A stretch of 13,708 nt of DNA, from NCBI GenBank assembly GCA_946482625.1, contig CAMLSH010000053.1, forward strand, positions 1 to 13,708, given 5' to 3'. The notes under the pieces were generated by a model. The model was not told the DNA's origin and did not search any database. It was given only the letters and a program-made list of their open reading frames with translations. Origin of the DNA: an uncultured Opitutaceae bacterium. Its GTDB lineage: Bacteria; Verrucomicrobiota; Verrucomicrobiae; Opitutales; Opitutaceae. Positions 6,924 through 13,708 of the stretch are shown here, in pieces (within the stretch, counting starts at the first letter, position 1; every line of letters begins with the position of its first letter). The position numbers and the translations under genes are program-made.

Positions 6924-9900
6924 ATGCCCCGCTTTGCCCCCCGATCCATCTTCGCTCGCGTACGTCGCGCCGTCGCATGCCTGGCCTTCTTCGGTGTTCC
7001 CATTTTCTGCCGGGCGGAGCCGCTGCCGGAGTTTCACACCCGCACCTGGCGCACAGACGAAGGTCTTCCCCACAACAGTGTCGGACGCATGCTGCAGGAC
7101 CGGACCGGCTTCATGTGGTTCGGCACGCCCGGCGGACTCGCACGCTTCGACGGACGCGAGTTCAAGGAGTTCCGCCTGCCGGCGCCGTACTCAGCGCGCG
7201 GTTACAACATCCGCGGACTGGCGGAGGACCACACGGGCGCACTCATCGTGTTGCCCGCCAGCGGGGAAGTCCTGCGCCTCGTAGAGGGGAAATTCACGCT
7301 CCACCCCGCGAGCAAACTGCTCACCGACGCAAACGGCGCGCCTTCCGACTTGTTCGTCGAGCCCGGCGGCGCCGTGTGGGTAGGCTCCTTCGGCGGATCT
7401 CTGGCGCGATGGCATCCAGATGGTTCGGCCCAGGTTTTCGGAAACGGCGGCATGGTCGCATCGCGCACGAAAAAGTTTAGCTTCGCGCTCAACAAGGACG
7501 GCGAGGCTTGGGTCGCTGCGGACAGCTTTCTGGCCGTGTATCGCGAGGGGCGTCTACAGCCGCATCCAAATACGCCGGCCGGGCCGTTGCTCCTGGCGCA
7601 AGGTTCGGGCGGGATCATCTGGGTTTGCGCAACCGAACAGCTCTGGAAACTGGAAGGCCACGAATTGACGCTCGTCAGCGACGACGTCCCGTGGCGCGGA
7701 ACGTTTCCTACCGTGCGACACGTTTACGAGGACCAGCAACGAGCGCTCTGGATCGCGCGCAGTCGCGGTGGATTACTGCGCTATGCACACGGCGAGACGC
7801 ACGTGGTGGGAGCCGCCTCGACGGCGGTCTCATACATCGTCGAAGACCGCGAGGGATCCCTGTGGATGGCGACCGACGGCGAGGGCGTAAGCCGGCTGCG
7901 CGCCAAAACTCACCGCATCTATGATGCATCGTCAGGCCTCGCCGAGAATACCGTCAGCGCGTTGTCCGAAGACCGCGCCGGCCAGATGTGGCTCGCGAAT
8001 CGATCCGGCGGAATCGCGTTCATCGCCCGCGACGGAGTATTGCACCCTGAACCGACGGGCGGCGGAACGCGTGTGTTCTCAAACACGATCGCGACCGATG
8101 CGAAAGGCGCCGTTTGGTTTGGCGGTGGCCGCAGCGGCCTCTATCGCAAAGCGCCGGGGCCGGACGATACCGTGGAGAAAATGGCCGTGCCCGAAACGGC
8201 ACTACACCTCCTTCATGAAGCCAAAAACGGCGACATGTGGTTCGCCTCGGACACGAGCGGCTTGGGCTATTACCGTGACGGAGCTCTCACGCTCCTGCCG
8301 CCGCTCGACGGGCTGCAAAACATCGGGATTCGCTCGATGGCAGACGATCCTTCGGGCGATCTCTGGATGGGCACCCAAGCCGGCGATCTTTTGCGCTGGG
8401 ATGGCGCGAAAATCGAACGCGTTGCCCAAGATAAAACGTATGCTCCGCAGCCCATTAACGACCTCCTCGCCGATGGCGCTGGCGAGTTGTGGATAGCGAC
8501 CACACAAGGACTGGTGCGGCGCGAAGGTGGAAAATCTTACCTTCTCACCGAGAACGAGGGACTGGCGGACAACCTCATCCTTCAAATCGCAGAGGACGAC
8601 TTCGGCCGGCTATGGCTGGCCGCGCGCCGGGGTCTTTATTGCGTTTCCAAAAACGAACTACGCGCAGTCATTCGCGGTGAATCGAAACGCGTCACCTCGA
8701 GACTCTACGGTCGCGACCAAGGCCTGGCGGGGTTGACGCCGGTCGTGAACTATCATCCTCGAAAATGGAAGGCTCGCGACGGCCGTCTGTGGTTCGCCAC
8801 CTCGCAAGGCGCAGTCGTCATCGATCCCTCATCCGTCGCTCGGGATTTGCCGCCGCCGCCTGTGTTGATCGACGAAGTCCGCTTCGATGGAAACGTGATA
8901 AACCACGGCGGGCCGACCCGGGTTCCGTCGGGCAGGCACCGCATAGAGTTCCGGTTCGCCGCTCCCAGTTTCTTCTCTCCGGAGAATGTGCAGATCGCCC
9001 ACCGATTACTGGAGACCGACGTGGACTGGGTCGACTCCGGTTCTGACCGTACCGCCAGCTACACAAACTTGCCTCCCGGCGCCTACCGGCTCCGCGTCAC
9101 CGCGCGACACAAAGCCGGTGAGTGGAGTGTGGAAACGCCTGAACTCGCATTCATCGTCGTGCCGTCTTGGTGGGAAACGACGTGGTTCCAAATCGCCGCG
9201 CTAGCCATTTTCACCGGACTCACAGCGTGGCTCGTGCGCGCGATTTCTCAGCGCGTCCTGAAGCGCAGGCTCGAACGTCTTGAGCAGGAACACGCGCTCG
9301 CAAAAGAGCGCGCCCGCATCGCGCGCGATCTTCACGACGATCTCGGCAGCGGACTTACCGAACTCGGTTTGCTCGCCGAACGCATCGCCAGCCATCCCTC
9401 GACGGACGCGGCCCGCCTGCTCAACGGCCTTGCCTGGCGCACGCGCCGGTTGTCGGCCGAACTCTCTGGAATCGTGTGGACCATGAGCGGCACCAATGGC
9501 CGGCTCGACCGCCTGGCGATGTTCATCGGGCAGTACGCGCAGAGACTGTTCCGCAACACCGGCGTCACCTGCGTCGTCCAAGGCATAGACGCTATTCCGG
9601 CCATCCCGATCGCGCCGGAGCCGCAGCACCACCTGCTCACCGCAGCGAAGGAAGCGCTCAACAACATCGTGAAACACGCCCGAGCCACTCAGGCACAAAT
9701 CGCCATGAGCTGGAGTGACGGTGTATTCGTTCTATCGATCCAAGACAACGGCTGCGGCTTCAATGTCGCCGAAACTGTCGCCGCCGCCGACGGCAACGGC
9801 CTCCGCAACATGCGCACCCGTCTCGACGAGGTCGGCGGCACGTTCGAAATCGAGAGCGGACTGCGTCACGGAACCACCCTCACCTTCCGCCTGCCTTGCA

Positions 9901-9950
9901 CGGGCACGGCGATTTCGCCCCTCATCACCGTCTCCCGCTCGAACGTTTAG
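6924..9950 (+). CDS. Reg_prop/Y_Y_Y sensor histidine kinase (HisKA_3 type)
   Basis: Membrane sensor kinase of a two-component system, 1008 residues from the preferred start. Parts: signal peptide about 1-31 (RVRR then a hydrophobic stretch, ending CRA); 14 Reg_prop propeller blades about 37-642; Y_Y_Y Ig-like domain about 680-748; one membrane helix about 754-774; coiled linker; dimerisation domain with the H-box RIARDLHDDLGSG (phospho-acceptor His804); HATPase domain about 900-992 with N-box EALNNIVKHARA, G1 DNGCGF and G2 GNGLRNMRTRL. All kinase boxes look intact, so it should be active. The periplasmic part probably binds a sugar oligomer, as Reg_prop/Y_Y_Y sensors in Bacteroidetes do; ligand identity is inference. 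The frame is open from an ATG at 6780 (1056 residues), but that start puts a hydrophilic 48-residue lead before the signal peptide, so ATG 6924 is preferred. The response regulator follows after 5 bases. Confidence 0.92.
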   Translation: MPRFAPRSIFARVRRAVACLAFFGVPIFCRAEPLPEFHTRTWRTDEGLPHNSVGRMLQDRTGFMWFGTPGGLARFDGREFKEFRLPAPYSARGYNIRGLAEDHTGALIVLPASGEVLRLVEGKFTLHPASKLLTDANGAPSDLFVEPGGAVWVGSFGGSLARWHPDGSAQVFGNGGMVASRTKKFSFALNKDGEAWVAADSFLAVYREGRLQPHPNTPAGPLLLAQGSGGIIWVCATEQLWKLEGHELTLVSDDVPWRGTFPTVRHVYEDQQRALWIARSRGGLLRYAHGETHVVGAASTAVSYIVEDREGSLWMATDGEGVSRLRAKTHRIYDASSGLAENTVSALSEDRAGQMWLANRSGGIAFIARDGVLHPEPTGGGTRVFSNTIATDAKGAVWFGGGRSGLYRKAPGPDDTVEKMAVPETALHLLHEAKNGDMWFASDTSGLGYYRDGALTLLPPLDGLQNIGIRSMADDPSGDLWMGTQAGDLLRWDGAKIERVAQDKTYAPQPINDLLADGAGELWIATTQGLVRREGGKSYLLTENEGLADNLILQIAEDDFGRLWLAARRGLYCVSKNELRAVIRGESKRVTSRLYGRDQGLAGLTPVVNYHPRKWKARDGRLWFATSQGAVVIDPSSVARDLPPPPVLIDEVRFDGNVINHGGPTRVPSGRHRIEFRFAAPSFFSPENVQIAHRLLETDVDWVDSGSDRTASYTNLPPGAYRLRVTARHKAGEWSVETPELAFIVVPSWWETTWFQIAALAIFTGLTAWLVRAISQRVLKRRLERLEQEHALAKERARIARDLHDDLGSGLTELGLLAERIASHPSTDAARLLNGLAWRTRRLSAELSGIVWTMSGTNGRLDRLAMFIGQYAQRLFRNTGVTCVVQGIDAIPAIPIAPEPQHHLLTAAKEALNNIVKHARATQAQIAMSWSDGVFVLSIQDNGCGFNVAETVAAADGNGLRNMRTRLDEVGGTFEIESGLRHGTTLTFRLPCTGTAISPLITVSRSNV
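7032..8849 (+). repeat. Fourteen Reg_prop propeller blades in the sensor kinase
   Basis: Fourteen units of the form G-x-(L/M/V)-W-(hydrophobic)-(A/G)-(T/S)...G-(L/x) recur about every 40 residues. The blade tryptophans fall at residues 65, 152, 196, 233, 276, 314, 356, 398, 439, 481, 523, 564 and 623 (numbered from ATG 6924). A fourteenth, degenerate blade at about 108 has Ile in place of Trp. Fourteen matches two seven-bladed propellers, the usual architecture of Reg_prop sensor ectodomains. Confidence 0.8.
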
Positions 9951-9955
9951 CCACC

Positions 9956-10582
9956 ATGACCATCAATGTAGCCATCGTCGAAGACAACGCGGGCATCTGC
10001 GAGGAACTCCAACACGTCATTTCAAAGACGCCCGATCTGGTCTGTGTGTGCGTTTGCCGAAATGCCGAGAGCGCGCTTCGCCGCATCCCGCCGGCAAAAC
10101 CGCAGGTGATCGTGATGGACATTCACCTGCCCGACGGCTCCGGCATAGACTGCACAACGCATCTCAAGCGCCTGCTGCCCGACACGCACATCTTGATGTT
10201 CACGATTCAAGATGACCCCGACGTCATCGTCCGCGCTCTTGAAGCGGGAGCATCGGGTTATCTTTTGAAAAGCACCGAAGCAGCGGGCATCGGCGCGGCG
10301 ATCCACGATGTTTGCAGTCACGGCGCGCCGATGTCGCGCGAGGTTGCGCGAAAAGTTGTCGAGAGCTTCCGGAAATCCGCCGTGGTGCGCACGGCCCCGG
10401 GTGAGCCGCTGACTCCGCGCGAGGAGGAGATCCTCCTCCTGCTGGGCAAGGGCCTCCTCTACAAGGAAGTCGCCGACAGGTTATCGATCAAACTCGATAC
10501 GGTCGGGAGCCACGTGAAGAACATCTACCGCAAACTTCACGTCCGCACGCGCACCGAAGCGGTGATGAAATACCTGCGATAA
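9956..10582 (+). CDS. NarL/FixJ-family response regulator
   Basis: DNA-binding response regulator of 208 residues, the usual family length. Receiver domain about 3-120: acidic pair E9/D10, phospho-acceptor D55 in VIVMDIHLPDGSG, T83, and K105 in GYLLKS. A LuxR-type helix-turn-helix spans about 150-208 (LTPREEEILLLLGKGL.YKEVADRL with recognition helix DTVGSHVKNIYRKL). All phosphorylation residues are present. The frame is open from 9896, inside the kinase gene, but ATG 9956 is chosen because the receiver begins at once with TINVAIVEDN and lies 5 bases after the kinase stop. HisKA_3 kinases normally pair with regulators of this class, so the two form a cognate pair. Likely targets are its own locus and the divergent lyase genes (inference). 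A short CVCVC run at about 30-34 in a receiver strand is unusual but looks harmless. Confidence 0.95.
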   Translation: MTINVAIVEDNAGICEELQHVISKTPDLVCVCVCRNAESALRRIPPAKPQVIVMDIHLPDGSGIDCTTHLKRLLPDTHILMFTIQDDPDVIVRALEAGASGYLLKSTEAAGIGAAIHDVCSHGAPMSREVARKVVESFRKSAVVRTAPGEPLTPREEEILLLLGKGLLYKEVADRLSIKLDTVGSHVKNIYRKLHVRTRTEAVMKYLR

Positions 10583-10600
10583 CGCGGCGGTCTTCCGCGT
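10582..10600 (+). terminator. Weak hairpin after the response regulator
   Basis: ACGCGG at 10582-10587, starting on the last base of the stop codon, pairs with CCGCGT at 10595-10600 across a 7-base loop. There is no T-run behind it. The 144 bases up to the next gene also contain an AT-rich patch (TTAACAATAT at 10661-10670) that could be part of a promoter, but no good -35 element sits at the right distance. Whether the downstream genes belong to the same transcript stays open. Confidence 0.2.
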
Positions 10601-10726
10601 CAGCGCGGGCCAGGCAATCCTCGCTGATCTCGTTCTCGGGCGGGGTCTTCCTCACCTGGCTTAACAATATCATCAACCGCGCGTTGGACTCGTCGCGGAG
10701 GGCGTTTTCACTCGCCGGGCTTTTGG

Positions 10727-11863
10727 ATGAAATCGCCCCGCCGCATCATTCCTCGTCGTTCGTTCCTGCGCGGACTCGCGGCTGGAGGACTCGCCTTCCC
10801 CGGGCTTCACTTTGCCAGCCGGCTGACGGCACAAAGCGAAGCCCGCGGCGGGCGGAAGCTCGGCGTGGCCTTGTGCGGGTTGGGCGGATACAGCCGCGGG
10901 CAGCTGGGTCCGGCGCTCCGTGAGACAAAGCTGTGTCGCCTCGCCGGCGTAATCACAGGCTCGCGCGAAAAAGGCGAACAGTGGAGCCGCGACTACGGAT
11001 TCTCTGACAACGCCATCTACAGTTACGACACGATGGCCCGGATGGCGGAAAATCCCGAGATCGACATCGTCTACGTCGTCACGCCGAACGCCCTTCACGC
11101 GGAAAATACCATCGCCGCCGCCCGCGCCGGAAAACATGTCATCTGCGAAAAGCCCATGGCGAACACCGTCGCCGAATGCGACGCCATGCTCGCTGCATGC
11201 CGCGACGCCAAGGTGAAGTTGTCCATCGGCTACCGCCTTCACTTCGACCCCAACCATCGCGAAATCAAACGCCTCGCGCGCGAAAAAGACTTCGGCGCCT
11301 TCGAGCGCATGAGCAGCCTGAGATCGTTCAATCTGGGTCTGCGTGACGGCAAAAAACCGTGGCGCGCCACCCGCGCGCTCGCCGGCGGCGGACCGCTCAT
11401 GGATCTCGGCGTTTACGTGGTGCAGTCCGCATGTATGGCGAAAGAAGAAGCGCTGCCCGTGGCCGTCACGGCGCAAGAGCAGCCGAAGACCCGGCCGGAG
11501 TTTTTCACCGACGTGGAGGAAACGCTGCACTTTCAGATGCACTTCGCCGACGGCGGCGTTTGCGATGCGGTCACGAGCTACAACCAGGCAGGTAATCGCT
11601 TTCGCGCGGAGGCGCCGAACGGCTGGATTCAGGTCGAACCGGCATTTTCGTATCGCGGCATCAAAACCACCACCAGCCGCGGGCCGATGGAGTTTCCCGT
11701 CATCAACCAGCAAGCCGCGCAGATGGATGATTTCGCCGCATGCGTCGCGGCGGGCCGCGAATCGATCGTGCCGGGCGAAATGGGACGGCGCGACATGGTG
11801 ATCATCGAAGCGATCTACGAAGCCGCGCGCACCGGCAAACGTATCGATTTAGGCAAAACGTAG
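10727..11863 (+). CDS. Tat-exported Gfo/Idh/MocA oxidoreductase, glucose-fructose oxidoreductase-like
   Basis: NAD(P)-dependent sugar oxidoreductase of 378 residues. Residues 1-36 are a twin-arginine signal (PRRSFLRG, hydrophobic AAGGLAFPGLHFA, ending TAQ), so it is exported folded, probably with bound cofactor. The Rossmann domain starts at about 44 (LGVALCGLGGYSRG) and contains VVTPNALHAE and the hallmark E141-K142-P143 of the family. The C-terminal domain carries YRLHFDPNHREIKRL and GGGPLMDLGVYVVQ, both typical of glucose-fructose oxidoreductase relatives; D226 and Y230 lie in this motif, where the family has catalytic or substrate contacts. The exact substrate cannot be read from sequence; a released aldose or uronate is plausible from the neighbours. 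ATG 10727 gives the complete Tat signal. The next gene follows after 36 bp in the same frame, suggesting one transcript. Confidence 0.9.
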   Translation: MKSPRRIIPRRSFLRGLAAGGLAFPGLHFASRLTAQSEARGGRKLGVALCGLGGYSRGQLGPALRETKLCRLAGVITGSREKGEQWSRDYGFSDNAIYSYDTMARMAENPEIDIVYVVTPNALHAENTIAAARAGKHVICEKPMANTVAECDAMLAACRDAKVKLSIGYRLHFDPNHREIKRLAREKDFGAFERMSSLRSFNLGLRDGKKPWRATRALAGGGPLMDLGVYVVQSACMAKEEALPVAVTAQEQPKTRPEFFTDVEETLHFQMHFADGGVCDAVTSYNQAGNRFRAEAPNGWIQVEPAFSYRGIKTTTSRGPMEFPVINQQAAQMDDFAACVAAGRESIVPGEMGRRDMVIIEAIYEAARTGKRIDLGKT

Positions 11864-11899
11864 CCGTCGGCCGCGTTTCGCTTCCCCCTCCTCTTCTTC

Positions 11900-13708
11900 G
11901 TGAAACACCCCGTGCAAGTCTTCTCGCGCCTGCTCTTCTCTCTGCTGCTGCCGACGCTGTGCCTGCGCGCCGAATACGCCAAGCCTTCTCCAGAGAAGGC
12001 CTTTCCCGAATATAAAATCTACGACAACGCCGGTCGCCCCTGGCGCGTCGCGCGGGAGGATTGGGACGGCGCCCGCCGCCGAGTGGCCGACGATCCCGCG
12101 TGGGCCGCCTGGCTCCGCCGTGAACGTAGCGAGCTTGAAAGCTGGATGGAGAAACCGCGCGACCGGGTCGAATGGGCCGCTGGCTGGTCGCACGACGGCG
12201 TCAGTCCGAAAGACGCCTCCCGACTCATTTGGACCGAGGCCGTTCCCGGCGAAGAGGTGCAGTTTTTCAAAAGCCCCTCCGACGACCACGTGCCCATCAC
12301 GCCCAAAACCTTCGCCTGGTGGGTCGTCGGCGTGCGCGGTCGCAACGTCGACAAGATGGTGACCGCCGCCCGCCTTTATCGCCTCACCGGTGACGAGCGT
12401 TACGCGTCCTGGGCCGCCGGTCAGATGGATTTCTACGCCGACAACTATCTCAAGTGGATGCCCGCTCGCGATGGCGCGCGGCTCTTCTGGCAGACGCTCA
12501 CCGAGGCCACCCATCTCATCAAGTACACCGAGACCGTCCGCCTGCTCGGTGACCACATCGAACCCAAACGCCGCACGCGCTGGCGCGATCAGTTCTTCCT
12601 GCCCGAGGTGGCGGTGCTGAACAACAGTTACCAAAATATCCACAACATCGCCTGCTGGCAGCGCGGTGCGGTCGCGCAGGTAGCTCTGCTGTTCGGCGAT
12701 GAAGCGCTCTGGCGCGAGGCCATCGACGGCCGTCACGGCATCCGCGCGCAACTGCGCCAGGGCGTCACGAGCGACTACCTCTGGCACGAACAATCTTTTG
12801 GATACAACGGCTACGTCGTCCAGGCCCTCAACACGCTGTTCATCACTGCCGGCCTCTACGGCCGCGCCGAGGAACTCGCGGCCGAAATGGCCATCGCGGA
12901 AAATTTAATGCTCTCAACCACGTACTATCGGTTTCCGAATGGGAAACTGCCCAATCCTGCCGACAGCGGCGGCATCGGCTCCGCGCCCAACCCACGCTCC
13001 ATGGCGGCGGTCTACCGCGTGTTTCCGACAGTGCCTGGCTTGGCCGCCATCGCCGATGAACGCTCGTGGAACACCCTGCTCGATCCCCCGCCGGCGGCGC
13101 CCGCATCGGCTGTCCCGCTGCCGCCGGTGACAAGCCGGAATCTCGAAACGACTCGGATGGCGATCCTCAAGCAAGGACCGTGGCAGTTGTTTTTCCACTA
13201 CGGTCAGCTCACCCGATCGCACTCGCAGTCGGAAGCACTCAACTTTTCCGCCGCTTTCGGCGAAATCGATGTCACGCACGATGCCGGCACGGTCGGTTAC
13301 GGTTCGCCGCTGCATCGTGGATACCACACGCGCGGTCTCGCGCACAACGCGCTGCTCGTCGACGGCGAAGGTCAGGATCTCGGGCCGCTAAAAGAGAAAC
13401 GCGAATGGATCGTCGAACAGCCCAACCCGCTGTCACCGACACGCGGCGAGCTAATCGCATTTTCAAGCGACCCCGCCCGCGTCAGTGCCGCGCAGCCGCG
13501 CTACCAGAAAACCGCCCGCGCCCGTCGCACGCTCGCGATCAATGGCGACACGCTCACCGATGTCGCGATCGTCGAGACCACCGACGGCGCATCGCACCAG
13601 TTGGGACTTGCGCTGCACCTCCAAGGCGCGGTGCGGCTCCCCCCCTCGTTCGCTGCCGACGCCACCTTCGCCGAAAACCGCCCGGAGCCGTTTCGCTATT
13701 GGCGTGAT
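11900..13708 (+). CDS. Secreted heparinase II/III-like protein, probable polysaccharide lyase (3' end outside window)
   Basis: Open for 603 codons and still running at the window edge, so partial at its C-terminus. The start is probably GTG 11900: it yields a signal peptide (KHPVQVFSRLLFSLLLPTLCLRA, about 1-24) and there is no ATG between it and the in-frame stop of the previous gene; GTG 11912 is an alternative. About 40-390 looks like an all-helical alpha/alpha toroid. It has NNSYQNIHNIACWQRG (candidate His248 and nearby Asn) and WHEQSFGYNGYVVQAL (candidate catalytic Tyr302 or Tyr305). About 415-600 matches the heparinase II/III beta-sandwich: SHSQSEALNFS, DAGTVGYGSP, GYHTRGLAHNALLVDG, with candidate His441 and His482. 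Known members cleave uronic-acid polysaccharides (heparin, alginate and others); the PL family and substrate here cannot be fixed. Pectic or glucuronate-containing side chains are suggested only by the nearby PL11 genes. Confidence 0.8.
   Translation, partial: MKHPVQVFSRLLFSLLLPTLCLRAEYAKPSPEKAFPEYKIYDNAGRPWRVAREDWDGARRRVADDPAWAAWLRRERSELESWMEKPRDRVEWAAGWSHDGVSPKDASRLIWTEAVPGEEVQFFKSPSDDHVPITPKTFAWWVVGVRGRNVDKMVTAARLYRLTGDERYASWAAGQMDFYADNYLKWMPARDGARLFWQTLTEATHLIKYTETVRLLGDHIEPKRRTRWRDQFFLPEVAVLNNSYQNIHNIACWQRGAVAQVALLFGDEALWREAIDGRHGIRAQLRQGVTSDYLWHEQSFGYNGYVVQALNTLFITAGLYGRAEELAAEMAIAENLMLSTTYYRFPNGKLPNPADSGGIGSAPNPRSMAAVYRVFPTVPGLAAIADERSWNTLLDPPPAAPASAVPLPPVTSRNLETTRMAILKQGPWQLFFHYGQLTRSHSQSEALNFSAAFGEIDVTHDAGTVGYGSPLHRGYHTRGLAHNALLVDGEGQDLGPLKEKREWIVEQPNPLSPTRGELIAFSSDPARVSAAQPRYQKTARARRTLAINGDTLTDVAIVETTDGASHQLGLALHLQGAVRLPPSFAADATFAENRPEPFRYWRD

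Noticed and set aside
10661..10676. AT-rich patch as promoter of the oxidoreductase gene
   Set aside because: The -10-like sequence has no matching -35 at proper spacing, so it is not called as a promoter.
10673..11713. Minus-strand 346-codon frame opposite the oxidoreductase
   Set aside because: The plus strand encodes a complete Tat signal, Rossmann motif and EKP motif; the antisense product has no such features.
11861..11902. Possible single fused gene: oxidoreductase and heparinase-like protein are in the same frame
   Set aside because: A TAG stop ends the first and the second begins with its own signal peptide, so these are two proteins.
11849..12793. Minus-strand 314-codon frame opposite the heparinase-like gene
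   Set aside because: The plus-strand frame from 11900 is open to the window end and shows signal peptide and family motifs; the antisense frame is a GC-driven shadow.
13066..13707. Plus-strand 213-codon frame overlapping the heparinase-like gene
   Set aside because: Arg/Ala-rich product in a shifted frame over the beta-sandwich region, where motifs such as AHNALLVDG lie in the frame of 11900.

Overview
The window looks like a polysaccharide-utilisation region from a high-GC, Gram-negative, environmental bacterium. A Verrucomicrobiota member close to Opitutaceae is my best guess. This rests on protein style only: a PL11 lyase fused to autotransporter-associated beta-strand repeats, a C-terminal 'DPDGDGVANLLEF' tail, a periplasmic Reg_prop histidine kinase with a separate NarL-type regulator, a Tat-exported Gfo/Idh/MocA oxidoreductase, and starts without clear Shine-Dalgarno sequences. 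No rRNA, tRNA, mobile element or CRISPR array is visible.

Left part, minus strand (115-6737): two rhamnogalacturonan lyase paralogues (family PL11) lie 26 bp apart in the same direction, probably as one transcript. The promoter-proximal gene encodes a 1716-residue modular protein: signal peptide, N-terminal Ig-like domain, PL11 propeller, Ig-like domains, a glycine/threonine-rich beta-solenoid with two PATR motifs, and a calcium-loop tail. The distal gene is a compact 481-residue PL11 with almost only the catalytic propeller. An imperfect hairpin lies beyond the second gene.

Centre (6738-6923): a 186-bp divergent control region. To its right, on the plus strand, a two-component system follows. 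A sensor kinase carries 14 recognisable propeller blades (two seven-bladed propellers), a Y_Y_Y domain, one membrane helix and a HisKA_3/HATPase core. Five bases after it comes its NarL/FixJ-type response regulator.

Right part, plus strand (10727-13708): a Tat-exported glucose-fructose-oxidoreductase-like protein, then a heparinase II/III-like secreted protein, probably a polysaccharide lyase, that runs off the window edge.

Inferred working model: the kinase senses fragments of a uronic-acid polysaccharide (pectin or rhamnogalacturonan I is the obvious candidate) in the periplasm. It signals to the regulator, which controls the divergent PL11 pair and perhaps the downstream oxidoreductase and lyase genes. 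The PL11 enzymes cleave the backbone by beta-elimination. The heparinase-like protein and the oxidoreductase may act on released or side-chain sugars. No SusC/SusD pair or transporter is visible here.
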